The notes under the pieces: model-generated | Seen by the model: only the letters and a program-made list of their open reading frames with translations | Databases searched by the model: none | What the model was told of the DNA's origin: nothing | Part shown: in pieces, positions 20,152 through 29,590 of the stretch | Position numbering within the stretch: position 1 is the stretch's first letter | How the letters are laid out: each line of letters starts with the position of its first letter | Source of the DNA: Oscillospiraceae bacterium | Lineage (GTDB): Bacteria > Bacillota > Clostridia > Oscillospirales > CAG-272 | Reading direction: 5' to 3' | Length of the DNA: 64,000 nt | Assembly (NCBI GenBank): GCA_022009675.1 | Contig: CP091718.1 | Location: 744,001 to 808,000 of the forward strand | Position numbers and translations under genes: made by a program

Positions 20152-21780
20152 ATGAAAAAGTGTATCTCCCTTATCATCTGCGCTGTCCTGCTGATGACAA
20201 TGGCAGTGCCGATGGCAATCCCCGCAGGGGCAATGGGCAATACGTCCACCCTTATCAGCCAGGCAAGCACCAACGAGTACCCCGCCCCCGATATCGCTAC
20301 CATTGAGGCAGGCAAGGCGGTAATGGGTGAACTGGAAGCCATCAAGGCACCTACGCTGGACGGCGTAATCTCCGAGCGCGAGTACCGCGAAATGGATCGG
20401 ATCGAGGCGGCACAGCTCATGGGCGTGTTCGGCAACGAGGCAGGATGGAACCCGCAGGCGCTGAAGGAGTTCGCCGAGGTCTGCGATACCCTGATTCCCT
20501 ATTGGGGCGCCGGTTGGGACGGCAAGTACCTGTACCTTGCCTTCGAGGTCAATACCGAAAATATTGATTTCTTCAACGCGCTGACAACCGATAACGTCTA
20601 CCTGTACGCCAACACCTGCTTCCAGGTCGGCGTCGCCAACGTGGACGCGACAGGAAACAACTTCAGCGAGACCGGCTACGGCATCTCCACGCAGCAGGGG
20701 CACGAGGGACAGCCGGTGTCCTATGCCTGGGCAGGGAACTATACGCCTGTCAGCGGCGAGGATTTTGCCTGCTCGTGGGATCAGACCGAGAAGCGCGCGG
20801 TGTATGAGATCCGCATTGATCTCGGCGTGGCGCTGGGGCATGCCGTGGAGAGCGGCAGCCAGATCAGACTGGCATGGTGCTACATGATCGGGGAAGGAAC
20901 CTCCAACATGAACGCCACCCACGCGCTGATGTACGCGCACGGCATCACCGGACGTATGTCCCTACAAGAACGCGCAGGCGTTCGCCACCCTGACGCTGCC
21001 CGGTGACCCGGAGAATGCCGGCGAAATCCCCGAAATGACCGAGGAGGAAAAGGCGGACCGTGAGCACGGACTCAAGGAGACCGTGGATTTCTCCAAGCAG
21101 GCTGTCACGGAAACCTTCGCGCCGGAGATCAACAACGCGACCGTTACCTACATGACCGAGGGCGATACTTCCTTCGCGCGCTTCAGCGCGACCGAGGCGG
21201 ATGCGCTGGTTGCCTCCACGAAGTATCCGCGCGCCGTCAACGCCGACATGATTCACTATGTTGCGGTCCGGTACCGCACGAGCAGCCCCGGCGCGGAGGA
21301 GCTGAGCATCGCCTACCGGAACGCGCTGAGCGACACGGGCTACGATGAAAACTACAACGGCGACTTCATCTACAATGACGGCACCTGGCGCACGATGGTG
21401 CTGGATATGGCTGGCGTCACCGGCTGGAATCGCTTTATCAGCGAGATGGCGTTCCTTCTGCCGAAGGGCGACATAGACATCCAGTGGGTGAAGTTCTTCA
21501 CCGACGACGTGTTTGAGTATTACGAGGAGGACGAGCCTGTCGAGCAGGTCACCACTGCCGCCGCGACTGAGACAGCCGCCCCGGATACTGCCACGGAATC
21601 CTCCACGGAGCAGGGCACGGGCGCGATCTCGACGACCTCTGCCGTCACCGATGCAGTTGCGGAAACGACTGCGGCGGGGAGCAAATCGTCCGGTTGCGGC
21701 TCGGTGCTGGCGCTGTCCGGCGTCTGCGCGCTGGTCGTGCTGTGCGGCGGTGCTGTTGCCCTGAAGCGGAAAAAAAGTAA
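20152..21780 (+). CDS. Membrane-anchored surface protein with CBM9/DOMON-like domain (two indels)
   Basis: A signal peptide (MKKCISLIICAVLLMTMA ... PAGA) is followed by a beta-rich domain: LDGVISEREY, WDGKYLYLAFEVN and KRAVYEIRIDL are typical of carbohydrate-binding CBM9-like or DOMON folds. A second half (about 300-480) shows FATLTLPGDPENAG, WVKFF and other strand-like segments. A Thr/Ala/Glu linker precedes a C-terminal hydrophobic helix (VLALSGVCALVVLCGGAVAL) and KRKK, so the protein is probably anchored with its bulk outside; no LPXTG motif is seen. An extra C near 20962 shifts the frame, and one missing A in the A7 run at 21770 hides the natural stop at 21780. A terminator follows. Confidence 0.72.
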
Positions 21781-21802
21781 TCAATCCGGAATCTCTGTTG
21801 AT

Positions 21803-21836
21803 AGCAGCCTCCCCTTGCAGGGGGGCTGCTTTGTTT
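21803..21836 (+). terminator. Intrinsic terminator of the surface-protein gene
   Basis: AGCAGCC-T-CCCC pairs with GGGG-GGCTGCT around a short TTGCA loop, followed by TTGTTT. It supports placing the true stop at 21780 rather than further downstream. Confidence 0.88.
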
Positions 21837-22613
21837 GGTCGACGGCTAACCTTGCCACCGCTTTATCCGGCGGGGTGGCTTGCCTTCTTTGTCGCCTCCC
21901 TGCCCCGCCTTTAGCTTGCTTCCCTGCCCCCTATCCCCCGACCGCGCTCGCAGAGTGATCTTCCCGGCGGCACTTGCTATCCCTGCCCCGGGGGAGAGGA
22001 CCATCTCAAACGCCGAAGTTCCTCTCCCCGGTCCCCCTCTCCTTGGCTGCCGGCATTGTCCAAAGGAAAGTATTTCCGTCGTTTTTGCACCGAGCCGCAG
22101 GCTCCCTTTCGCAGGGTACCTGTATGGCAGGCTCTGTAAGTGCCGCAAGCGGTTCAGTGCAGGGGGTGCCAGGGGGCGAAGCCCCCGGCGAAAATAAACT
22201 TTTGAGTCTCCCCCTTCCCCGGAGGGGAAGGGGGTCGGGGAGATGGGGCAGAAATAAAGCTAAAGGCAGGGGTAGGCGGGCGAGGAGAAAGGCAAGCCCC
22301 CTGCGAGTGCCGGATTGGCAGGGTTGGCAGGCGGCAAAGAGGGCAAACCCCCGGCGGACACCACAGCGGCAGGGCGAACCAGTGCCGCGCGGGTCCAGTC
22401 GCGGGGATGCAAGGGGCGAAGCCCCTTGCATAAAATAACCTTAAAGTCTCCCCCTTCCCGCCGGGAAGGGGGTAGGGGGGATGGGGGCAGAAATAAAGCT
22501 AAAGGCAAAGTCGGCAGGCGACAACGAAAGCACGCCCCCGCCGGGTACAGCGGCGGCAGAGTCGAGCCGACAACAAAAAGCCGCCCGCCCGCGAAAAATT
22601 TCCGCAATTCCCC
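21837..22613. repeat. Intergenic repeat locus 3 (C, B, D-short, A2-B-C, A-B-C)
   Basis: No gene is supported. Reverse C and B lie at 21840-21985, short D at about 21990-22060, the A2 variant at 22162-22195, then B and C, a perfect A hairpin at 22407-22431, B at 22449-22490 and C to about 22570. At 22463-22487 four G-tracts separated by AA, TA and AT make a complete G-quadruplex motif. Confidence 0.85.
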
Positions 22614-22642
22614 TTGACAAACGCAAAAAAACGTGGTATAAT
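22614..22642 (+). promoter_or_regulatory. Consensus sigma-A promoter of the marR-ABC operon
   Basis: Exact TTGACA, 17-base spacer, exact TATAAT. It begins right at the edge of repeat locus 3, so the operon is driven from its own strong promoter. Confidence 0.93.
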
Positions 22643-22646
22643 TAAG

Positions 22647-22675
22647 GCGTTAACGGTTAAGCAATGAACTAACGC
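22647..22675 (+). promoter_or_regulatory. Candidate MarR operator
   Basis: GCGTTA and TAACGC form an inverted repeat separated by 17 bases, with an inner GGTT/AAC half. It covers the expected start of transcription immediately after the TATAAT box, where a bound repressor would block initiation. Autoregulation by the MarR protein encoded next is an inference from this position. Confidence 0.55.
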
Positions 22676-22704
22676 GGCGCTGCCGCAGAAAGGAAGTTAC
22701 CGTA

Positions 22705-23250
22705 ATGAAACGAACCAGACAGGGACAGCCTCCCTGCGAAACACCGGAAAGCAAACCCCACTTCCACTCCCCGCAGATGGAGGCAATGGGACTGCTGTTG
22801 CTGGTCACGCGCCTGCACCACAGCGAAATCGAACGCCGCATCGCATCCCTGGGCATCCACCACAGCCAGAACAGAATGCTCCTGCGCCTCTCGTGCGGCG
22901 ACGGCACAAACTCCCAGCGCGAACTGGCGGACGCCATGAACATCAGCCCCGCCGCCGTGACTGCCACGCTCAAGGCGCTGGAACGGGAGGGCTATATCAC
23001 CCGCGCTATGGGCGACGAGGACAACCGCCGCAACACCGTGCGCATCACAGAGGAGGGACTCCGTAAGGTCGAGGAGAGCCACCGCATTTTTGAAGCCATG
23101 GATAAAGCGGCGTTCGCAGGCTTCAGCGATGCGGAGCTTGCAACCCTGACCGAAACGCTCCGGCGGATGGCGGACAATCTGCGCGCAGCCACCGAAAAGA
23201 ACGCCGCCGGCGCGGAAAAATCCGAGCAAGGAAAGGAAGAAATCCCGTGA
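22705..23250 (+). CDS. MarR family transcriptional regulator
   Basis: The 181-residue protein has a winged helix-turn-helix core (about 45-125): SQRELADAMNISPAAVTATLKALEREGYI is recognition-helix-like (quoted in part: AAVTATLKALEREGYI), and DEDNRRNTVRITEEG forms the wing with the family's Asp-Arg pair. Flanking helices would make the dimer interface. AAAGGAAG precedes the ATG. It is the first gene of an operon with two ABC exporter halves, a common arrangement in which the regulator controls drug or peptide export; the effector is unknown. Confidence 0.9.
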   Translation: MKRTRQGQPPCETPESKPHFHSPQMEAMGLLLLVTRLHHSEIERRIASLGIHHSQNRMLLRLSCGDGTNSQRELADAMNISPAAVTATLKALEREGYITRAMGDEDNRRNTVRITEEGLRKVEESHRIFEAMDKAAFAGFSDAELATLTETLRRMADNLRAATEKNAAGAEKSEQGKEEIP

Positions 23251-25172
23251 GCAAGCAGATCGAAACGCAACCGGCAGCCGTCCCGGACGGACTGCATTGG
23301 GGCAAGTACATCAAGCCATACCTGCTCTATTTCATCGCAGGACCGATTTTGATGATCGTCGAGGTGCTGGGTGAGGTGCTGATGCCCCGGTTTTTGGCGT
23401 ACATCATCGACTACGGCGTCAGCGGAGAAGCCGAAAACGCCCCCGCCTTCATCCGCTGGCTGTACGACCTCTGCGAACGCATGACATCCGATTCCGACAA
23501 CGTACCCTTCATCGCGGCAATCGCCGTTGCCATGATCCTGACCGCCATCCTGATGATGATCGGCGGCGTGGGCGGCGCATACTTCGGCTCCAAGGCGTCG
23601 GTCAACTTCGCCGCCGACCTGCGCGCCGATATCTACCGCAAGGTGCAAAGCTTCTCCTTCCGCAACATCGACCGCTTCAGCACAGGCTCGCTGGTCACGC
23701 GGCTGACTAACGACGTCACCCAGCTGCAGAACTTCGTCAATACGCTCCTGCGTATGGCTCTGCGCGCCCCCGGGATGCTGATCGGCGCACTGATCATGGT
23801 CATTTCCATGGATATAAGCAAGGGGACACATATGTCGCTGGTGCTGGCGATTGCCGTGCCGGTTCTGGCAATCAGCATCGCCATCTTCATCAAAATGGCG
23901 GCGCCACGCTTCACCGCCGTGCAGAACCGCGTGGACGGGCTGAACTCCAATGTGCAGGAAAACCTGACCAACGTCCGCGTGGTCAAGTCCTTTGTCCGGG
24001 AGGAGCACGAGATCCGGCGCTTTGAAAAAACCAACGCGGAGCTGAAAAAAACCGGAATGTCCGCGTGGCTGCTCATGATCTTCATGTCCCCGCTCATGAC
24101 GCTGTGCATGAACGCCGCAACGCTCTCGGTGCTGTGGTTCGGCGGCAGGCAGGTCATGGCGGGCAGTATGTCCACCGGCGATCTGACCTCCTTCATCACC
24201 TACATCACGCAGGTGCTCAACTCGCTGATGATGGTCAGTATGCTGTTCATCCAGATGACCCGCGCCATGGCGTCCGCACGCCGCGTCCGGGAGGTCATGG
24301 AGGAAGTCCCCGACATCTCCGACACCGAAGCCGCACACCCGGAGCTGACGGTCCGGGAAGGCAGTGTGGAGCTGCGGCACGTCTCCTTCCGCTACTACAA
24401 GGACAGCGCCGAGCGCGTGCTGGATGACATCAACCTGAACATTCCCGCGGGCTCCACCGTCGGCATCATCGGCTCGACCGGCTCCGGCAAGTCCACGCTG
24501 GTCTCGCTGATCCCCCGGCTGTACGACGCCGACGAGGGGAGGTGCTGGTGGACGGCGTCAACGTAAAGGACTGGAACCTGCACAATCTGCGCGCCGGCAT
24601 CGGCATGGTTCTGCAAAAGAATGTGCTGTTCTCCGGCACCGTCCGGGACAACCTGCTCTGGGGGGACGAGAACGCCGACGACGAAACCCTGCGCCGCGCC
24701 GCCCGCGACGCGCAGGCAGACGGATTTGTTTCGGCTTTCCCGGAGGGGTACAGCCACGACATCGAGCAGGGCGGCACCAACGTCTCCGGCGGGCAGAAAC
24801 AGCGGCTGTGCATCGCGCGCGCCCTGCTGGCAAAGCCGAAGATCCTCATTCTGGACGACTCCACCTCCGCGGTGGATACCGCGACCGAGGCGCGCATCCG
24901 GCAGGCACTGCGCGGCGAGACTGCGTGACGCAACCAAGATCATCATCGCCCAGCGCATCCTGTCCGTCATGGACGCCGACTGCATCGTCGTGCTGAACGA
25001 GGGGCGCGTGACCGGCATGGGCACGCACGCCGAACTGCTGGAAAACAACCGGGAGTACAGGGAAATTTACGATTCCCAGATGGAATCCGCCGCCGGCGCC
25101 ATGTCGGCAGACGCGGCGGTTGCCGCCGCACGGGCGGCACGGAAACGGAAGGAGGCGACCGCAAATGGCTAA
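23247..25172 (+). CDS. ABC exporter half 1, membrane plus ATPase (two frameshifts)
   Basis: One fused subunit of a heterodimeric exporter. Six membrane helices (about 25-330) come first; the ATPase shows Walker A GSTGSGKST, Q-loop VLQKNVLFSG, signature NVSGGQKQR and Walker B LILDDSTSAVD. Here Walker B ends in Asp, not Glu (LILDDST), so this half carries the degenerate ATP site typical of asymmetric exporters. A missing G near 24540 and an extra T near 24921 shift the frame; the corrected joins read DEGEVLVDGVNV and LRGETRDATKIII. The GTG start overlaps the marR stop by 4 bases. Confidence 0.9.
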
Positions 25173-27111
25173 GCGCAGTCTGGAGGAGCTTCAGAAACGG
25201 TACGCCAGCGCCGCCGCGGCGGACGGCGGACGCGGTCCGGGCGGTATGCACGGTCCCGGTCCCCGGCGCCCCATGGGCGAGGGCGGCAAGGGCAAGTACA
25301 GCCGCGCCACCGTGCAGCGCCTGCTTTCCTACATCGCGGTTTACCGCGGACGCATCATTCTGGCGCTGGTCTTTATGGTCATCAACACGCTGACCGCACT
25401 GGCAGGCACCTTCCTGCTCCGGGATGTCATCAATGTCGTCAACCCGCGCAACACGGACCCGGCAAAATCCACCGTCGTCCGGCTGTTCATGCCGTGGATC
25501 ACGCAGGACAACTTCGCACAGCAGCGGCTGAACTGTCTGGTCATGGTGGCGGCGGTGCTGGCTGTCGTCTATCTGGTCGGCATCCTGACAAACTACCTGC
25601 AGAACCGCCTCATGGTCACGGTCTCGCAGAACGCAACCGAGCGCCTGCGCAACGATCTGTTCCGCAAGCTGCAGCATCTGCCGGTCCGCTACTTTGACGC
25701 CAACACGACCGGCGAGCTGATGTCCCGCTTCACCAACGACATCGACGCCATCGACAACATGATAAACTCCACCGTCCCAAGCCTCCGCTCGGGCGCCATC
25801 TCGCTGGTCGGCACGCTGATTATGATGCTGTACCTCAACATCTGGCTGACGCTCATCACGCTGGCGTTCATCCCGCTGTTCCTGTTCTCGGGCAAGGCAA
25901 TCGCCAAGCGCTCCGGACGCTATTACAGCGCCCAGCAGGCGGCACTCGGCGCCGTCAACGGCTACATTGAGGAATCGGTCAGCGGCACCAAGGTGGTCAA
26001 GGTATTCAACCACGAGGGCGTCTGCGTTGAGGAGTTCGAGTCACTCAATAACGATATGCGCGAGAAACAGTTCCGCGCGCAGTTCTACGGCGGCGTTATG
26101 GGCCCCGTTATGAACAACTCCTCCAACATCGCCTACGCCATCACGGCGGGGGTGGGCGGCATCCTGTGCCTGACCACCGGCTTCGATGTCGGCGGACTGA
26201 CGGCGTTCTGCAACGCTTCGCGCCAGTTCTCCTTCCCTATCAACAATATTTCCATGCAGATGTCCAACATCTTCTCGGCACTTGCCGGTGCGGAGCGGGT
26301 GTTCACGGTCATGGATCAAAAGCCGGAGGAGCCGGACTGCCCGGACGCGATGCCCATGCCTGCCCCGGGCAGTGCCGTGCGCGGCGAAGTGGTGCTGGAC
26401 GATGTGACCTTCGGGTACGTGCCGGAGCATCCGGTGCTGAAGCACGTGAGTCTGTACGCCCACGCGGGGCAGAAGATCGCCTTTGTCGGCTCGACCGGCG
26501 CGGGCAAGACCACCGTCACCAACCTGCTCAACCGCTTCTATGACATCCAGGAAGGCACCATCACGATTGACGGGGTGGATATCCGCCACTGGCGGCGGGA
26601 GGATCTGCGTGCCAACATCGCCATGGTGCTGCAGGACACGCATCTGTTCACCGGAACCATCATGGAGAACATCCGCTACGGTCGCCCCGACGCGACCGAT
26701 GAGGAGGTCATTCAGGCGGCGAAGGCGGCAAGTGCGCACAGCTTCATCATGCGGCTGAGCAAGGGCTATCAGACCGAGCTGACCGGCGACGGCGCCAACC
26801 TCTCGCAGGGACAGCGTCAGCTGCTCAACATCGCGCGCGCATCGCTGTCCAAGGCGCCCATCCTCGTGCTGGACGAGGCGACCTCCTCGGTGGATACCCG
26901 CACGGAGCGGCTGATCGAGGAAGGCATGAACCGTCTGATGCAGAACCGCACCACCTTCATCATTGCGCACCGCCTGTCCACCGTCCGCAACGCCAACGCC
27001 ATTCTGGTGCTGGAGCACGGGGAGATCATGGAGCGCGGCAACCACGAGCAGCTGCTTGCCCTCCGGGGACGCTACTACGAGCTGTACACCGGCGGCAAGG
27101 AACTGGACTGA
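25165..27111 (+). CDS. ABC exporter half 2, membrane plus ATPase
   Basis: The 648-residue partner begins with a Gly-rich cytoplasmic leader (about 20-45) and six membrane helices. Walker A is GSTGAGKTT, the signature is NLSQGQRQL and Walker B is LVLDEATSSVD with the catalytic Glu; the H-loop is IIAHRLST. It therefore supplies the active ATP site for the heterodimer. The start at 25165 follows GGAGGCGACC and overlaps the previous stop by 8 bases, so the two halves are translationally coupled. Substrate unknown: drug, lipid or peptide; no peptidase C39 domain is present. Confidence 0.94.
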   Translation: MAKRSLEELQKRYASAAAADGGRGPGGMHGPGPRRPMGEGGKGKYSRATVQRLLSYIAVYRGRIILALVFMVINTLTALAGTFLLRDVINVVNPRNTDPAKSTVVRLFMPWITQDNFAQQRLNCLVMVAAVLAVVYLVGILTNYLQNRLMVTVSQNATERLRNDLFRKLQHLPVRYFDANTTGELMSRFTNDIDAIDNMINSTVPSLRSGAISLVGTLIMMLYLNIWLTLITLAFIPLFLFSGKAIAKRSGRYYSAQQAALGAVNGYIEESVSGTKVVKVFNHEGVCVEEFESLNNDMREKQFRAQFYGGVMGPVMNNSSNIAYAITAGVGGILCLTTGFDVGGLTAFCNASRQFSFPINNISMQMSNIFSALAGAERVFTVMDQKPEEPDCPDAMPMPAPGSAVRGEVVLDDVTFGYVPEHPVLKHVSLYAHAGQKIAFVGSTGAGKTTVTNLLNRFYDIQEGTITIDGVDIRHWRREDLRANIAMVLQDTHLFTGTIMENIRYGRPDATDEEVIQAAKAASAHSFIMRLSKGYQTELTGDGANLSQGQRQLLNIARASLSKAPILVLDEATSSVDTRTERLIEEGMNRLMQNRTTFIIAHRLSTVRNANAILVLEHGEIMERGNHEQLLALRGRYYELYTGGKELD

Positions 27112-27137
27112 TACGCAAGGCAAACACACGCAAAGAA

Positions 27138-27179
27138 GTGCCGGGAGCGATCCGCTCCCGGCACGATTCTTTTGTTTTT
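27138..27179. terminator. Intrinsic terminator between convergent genes
   Basis: An eleven-base-pair perfect stem (GTGCCGGGAGC / GCTCCCGGCAC, loop GATCC) followed by a T-rich run. It ends the ABC operon and may also serve the lipoprotein gene coming from the other side. Confidence 0.9.
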
Positions 27180-27203
27180 CGGCTTTACGCCTGTCGGTTT
27201 CTG

Positions 27204-28329
27204 TCAGTCCAGCTTACCGCCGGCAGGCTCGTCGAAGGGCATGGTAGCCTCCTCGTACTGATCGGCGTCCGTGGGCTTCTCCACCTTCTGCCCGCCGCGC
27301 GTCACGGTGACTTCAGCGGCGACCGAGATCTCGGAGGTCATGGTGATCCCCTCCTCGGTCTGATTCTGCAGGGCGGTTGCCTTGGCGCGCACCGCCAGCA
27401 CCTGTCCGTCCATGTTGACGTCAAACTCCAGCGAGAAGTCATCCGGCTTGAGCGACCGGAAAAAGCTCCAGCAGGCTGTCCAGCGTGCCGCCTTCCTCCG
27501 GCATATCGAAGTCGAACTCCGGATCGGCGGGCTCCGTTGCGGTTCCGGTCTTATCCTTGACCAGCTGGATCGCCTTCTCCAGCGCCTGCGTCAGCTGATC
27601 GACAAATTCCGTTTTGAGTCCCTTGCAGGAAATGGTCAGGTTGCCGCCCTCCATCTTGGAGGTAACGGAGCGGAAGATGTCCGCCACGCCGACCTTCCCC
27701 AGCGAGGCGCGGATGGACTCCAGCACCGCCTTGGTCTGCTCGTCATCCTTATCCTCGATCTTGCCGTTCAGCAGGTCTGCCAGCTCGCTCTGCATCTTGC
27801 TGTCCAGCGTATACCGGAAGGTCTCCCGGTTGCCCATGAGGGACACGGATACGTACACTGCCTTGTCCACGCAGACCACGCTGATGTCTGCCAGCTGCGG
27901 CACCTGCACCTGGACGGACACGCCGCCCTCTGCCACCGTCACGGCTACGGTCGCGGTCGTCTCGGAGGTGTTGGTTGTGCCCATCATGTCGATCTTGGTA
28001 GTCACGGCGACCTTCGCCTCCACCTTCAGGTTTGTCTTGAAGGAGAAGGTAAAGTTGCCTGCAGCGGCGTCCTTGGCTGCGTTCTTTACGGCTTCCTCGG
28101 TCTTGGTGCCCAGATTGGTCACGACACGGGAGAGTGCGTCCTCCGGCGTTGCCGCGGACAGGGGAGGCTCGGTTGCGGTCTCGGTGGCGGTCTCGGTCGT
28201 GGTTTCGGTTGCGGTTGCGGTTTCCTTCTCATCGGAGTCGCAGCCGATCAGTGCGGTCAGCGACAGGCTCAGCAGCATCAGTGCCGCCAGCGCCAGCGAG
28301 AGGAAGCGCAGTACAGTATGCTTCTTCAT
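27204..28329 (-). CDS. Lipoprotein of unknown function (one frameshift)
   Basis: About 375 residues. The signal ends in the lipobox ALIGC, followed by a Thr/Glu-rich linker. The remainder alternates beta strands and Gly/Thr turns (FTFSFKTNLKVEAKVAV, GVSVQVQVP, AVYVSVS) in a way that resembles large curved-sheet lipid-carrier lipoproteins (LolA/LppX type), but I see no diagnostic motif. An extra T in a T5 run near 27457 shifts the frame; corrected, it continues LFRSLKPDDFSLEFDVNMDG. The ATG at 28329 is preferred over one seven codons upstream because AAAGGAAG lies about 11 bases before it. Confidence 0.65.
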
Positions 28330-28529
28330 GGTAATTTTTCTTCCTTTCATACTACTCGGTATTCAGTATAGGTATGCTGTTTGCGCGGTGTCCCGCGCGA
28401 TATGGGCAATCCGGCAGGTAGCCGGAACGCTTTCCTTTTTTGGGGACACCCAACCCTGCGCAATCCATGCAAAAGGGCTGGATGTCAGATGTCATTTTTG
28501 GCGGAGCGCCTCCGCCGACAAGCCGGGAA

Positions 28530-28670
28530 TCAGTTGGTTATCGGAACGTCATCCGGGTCAATCTCGACGAAGGGGGGACGATCAGGGATAATCTCGCCGC
28601 CGCTGAACGCGATATTCTCGCACAGCGTCAGTTCAATCCGCTCTGCCTTGGCTGCAACATACTGTTTCAT
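28530..28670 (-). CDS. Small peptide gene, 46 residues, unknown function
   Basis: A short frame starts MKQYVAAKAERIEL, passes FSGGEIIPDRPP and ends DPDDVPITN. It has a strong ribosome site (AAAGGAGG, 6 bases before the ATG) and its own promoter (28742-28770), so it is almost certainly expressed. The N-terminal half is charged and helical, a Gly-Gly pair sits near residue 25, and the tail is acidic and Pro-rich. That layout resembles leader-plus-core peptide precursors common in Clostridia, with GG as a possible cleavage point, but no modifying enzyme or C39 peptidase lies nearby. A 7-bp hairpin (GGCGGAG/CTCCGCC) follows the stop without a T-run. Confidence 0.7.
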   Translation of the reverse strand: MKQYVAAKAERIELTLCENIAFSGGEIIPDRPPFVEIDPDDVPITN

Positions 28671-28741
28671 GAGGGTTCCTCCTTTCCTTCTGCTTTCCTG
28701 CTTGAGGCGCCTCCTGTGCCGGCTGCGCCTGAAGTGTGTTT

Positions 28742-28770
28742 ATTATAGCACATTCTTCCGGAAACTGCAA
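28742..28770 (-). promoter_or_regulatory. Sigma-A promoter of the 46-residue peptide gene
   Basis: On the minus strand: TTGCAG, 17-base spacer, perfect TATAAT. The predicted start near 28735 leaves a leader of about 65 bases. This is one of the best promoters in the window, for one of its smallest genes. Confidence 0.85.
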
Positions 28771-28794
28771 GCTTTTGCGGTGCAAAAAGAAAAA

Positions 28795-29590
28795 CGTTGG
28801 AGAAACGCCGGGGGACTCTTGAAAGAGTCCCCCGAACCCCTCAGAACTTTTTCCCGAATGAATCATTGAGGGAACCTCGGCTGGCACCTGTTCCGGTCGA
28901 AAAACTCTCCGGTTGTCGCGGCACGCGCTGTTGTACCCGGCAGGGGGCTTGCCTTCTTTGCCGCCTGCCTACCTTGCCTTTAGTTTGCTTCCCCTGCCCC
29001 CTATCTCTCAGCCCCCTTCCCCCGGCGGGGAAGGGGGAGAATATTACTTTATTTTCGCCGGGGGCTTCGCCCCCGGCACCCCCTGCGGCTGAACCCATAG
29101 GTCTCCGCAAAACCTGAAAAAAAGCGCTCCCTGCGAGTGATTCCGCCCCCCGCCGGGTACCACAGCGGCAAGGTCAGCCAGTGCCGCAAGCGGTCTAATC
29201 TGGGATGCAAGGGGCGAAGCCCCTTGCATAAGAAAAACTAGAAGTCTCCCCTTCCCGCCGGGAAGGGGGTGGGGGGATGGGGGAAAGAAAGCACACTAAA
29301 GGCAAGGTAGGCAGGCGGCAAAGCAGGCAAGCCCCCGCCGGGTGCCACAGCGGCAAGGTCAGCCAGTGCCGCAAGCGGTCTAATCCCGGGGATGCAAGGG
29401 GCGAAGCCCCTTGCATAAAGGAAAACTAGTAAGTCTCCCCCTTCCCGCCGGGAAGGGGGTAGGGGATGGGGGGATGGGGGCAGAAAAGAACACTAAGGGA
29501 CAGGGGCGGCGGGCGGCAAAGCAGGCAAGCCCCCCGCGGGCGCCACAGCGGCAAGGTCAGCCAGTGCCGCCATCCCCGGTTCATGCAAAA
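28795..29590. repeat. Intergenic repeat locus 4 (E hairpin, A2, then two A-B-C rounds)
   Basis: No gene is supported. An E hairpin (28810-28833, GGGGGACTCTT / AAGAGTCCCCC) with its AACTTTTTCCCGAAT tail comes first. Reverse C, B and the A2 hairpin (about 29053-29080) follow. A centre without D (about 29095-29150) contains a short CCTGCGAGTGA motif shared with locus 5. Two forward rounds then carry perfect A hairpins at 29205-29229 and 29392-29416, 187 bases apart, each followed by a B unit. Confidence 0.85.

Noticed and set aside
20152..21780. LPXTG-sorted protein
   Set aside because: No LPXTG-like motif lies before the C-terminal helix; a plain C-terminal membrane anchor fits better.
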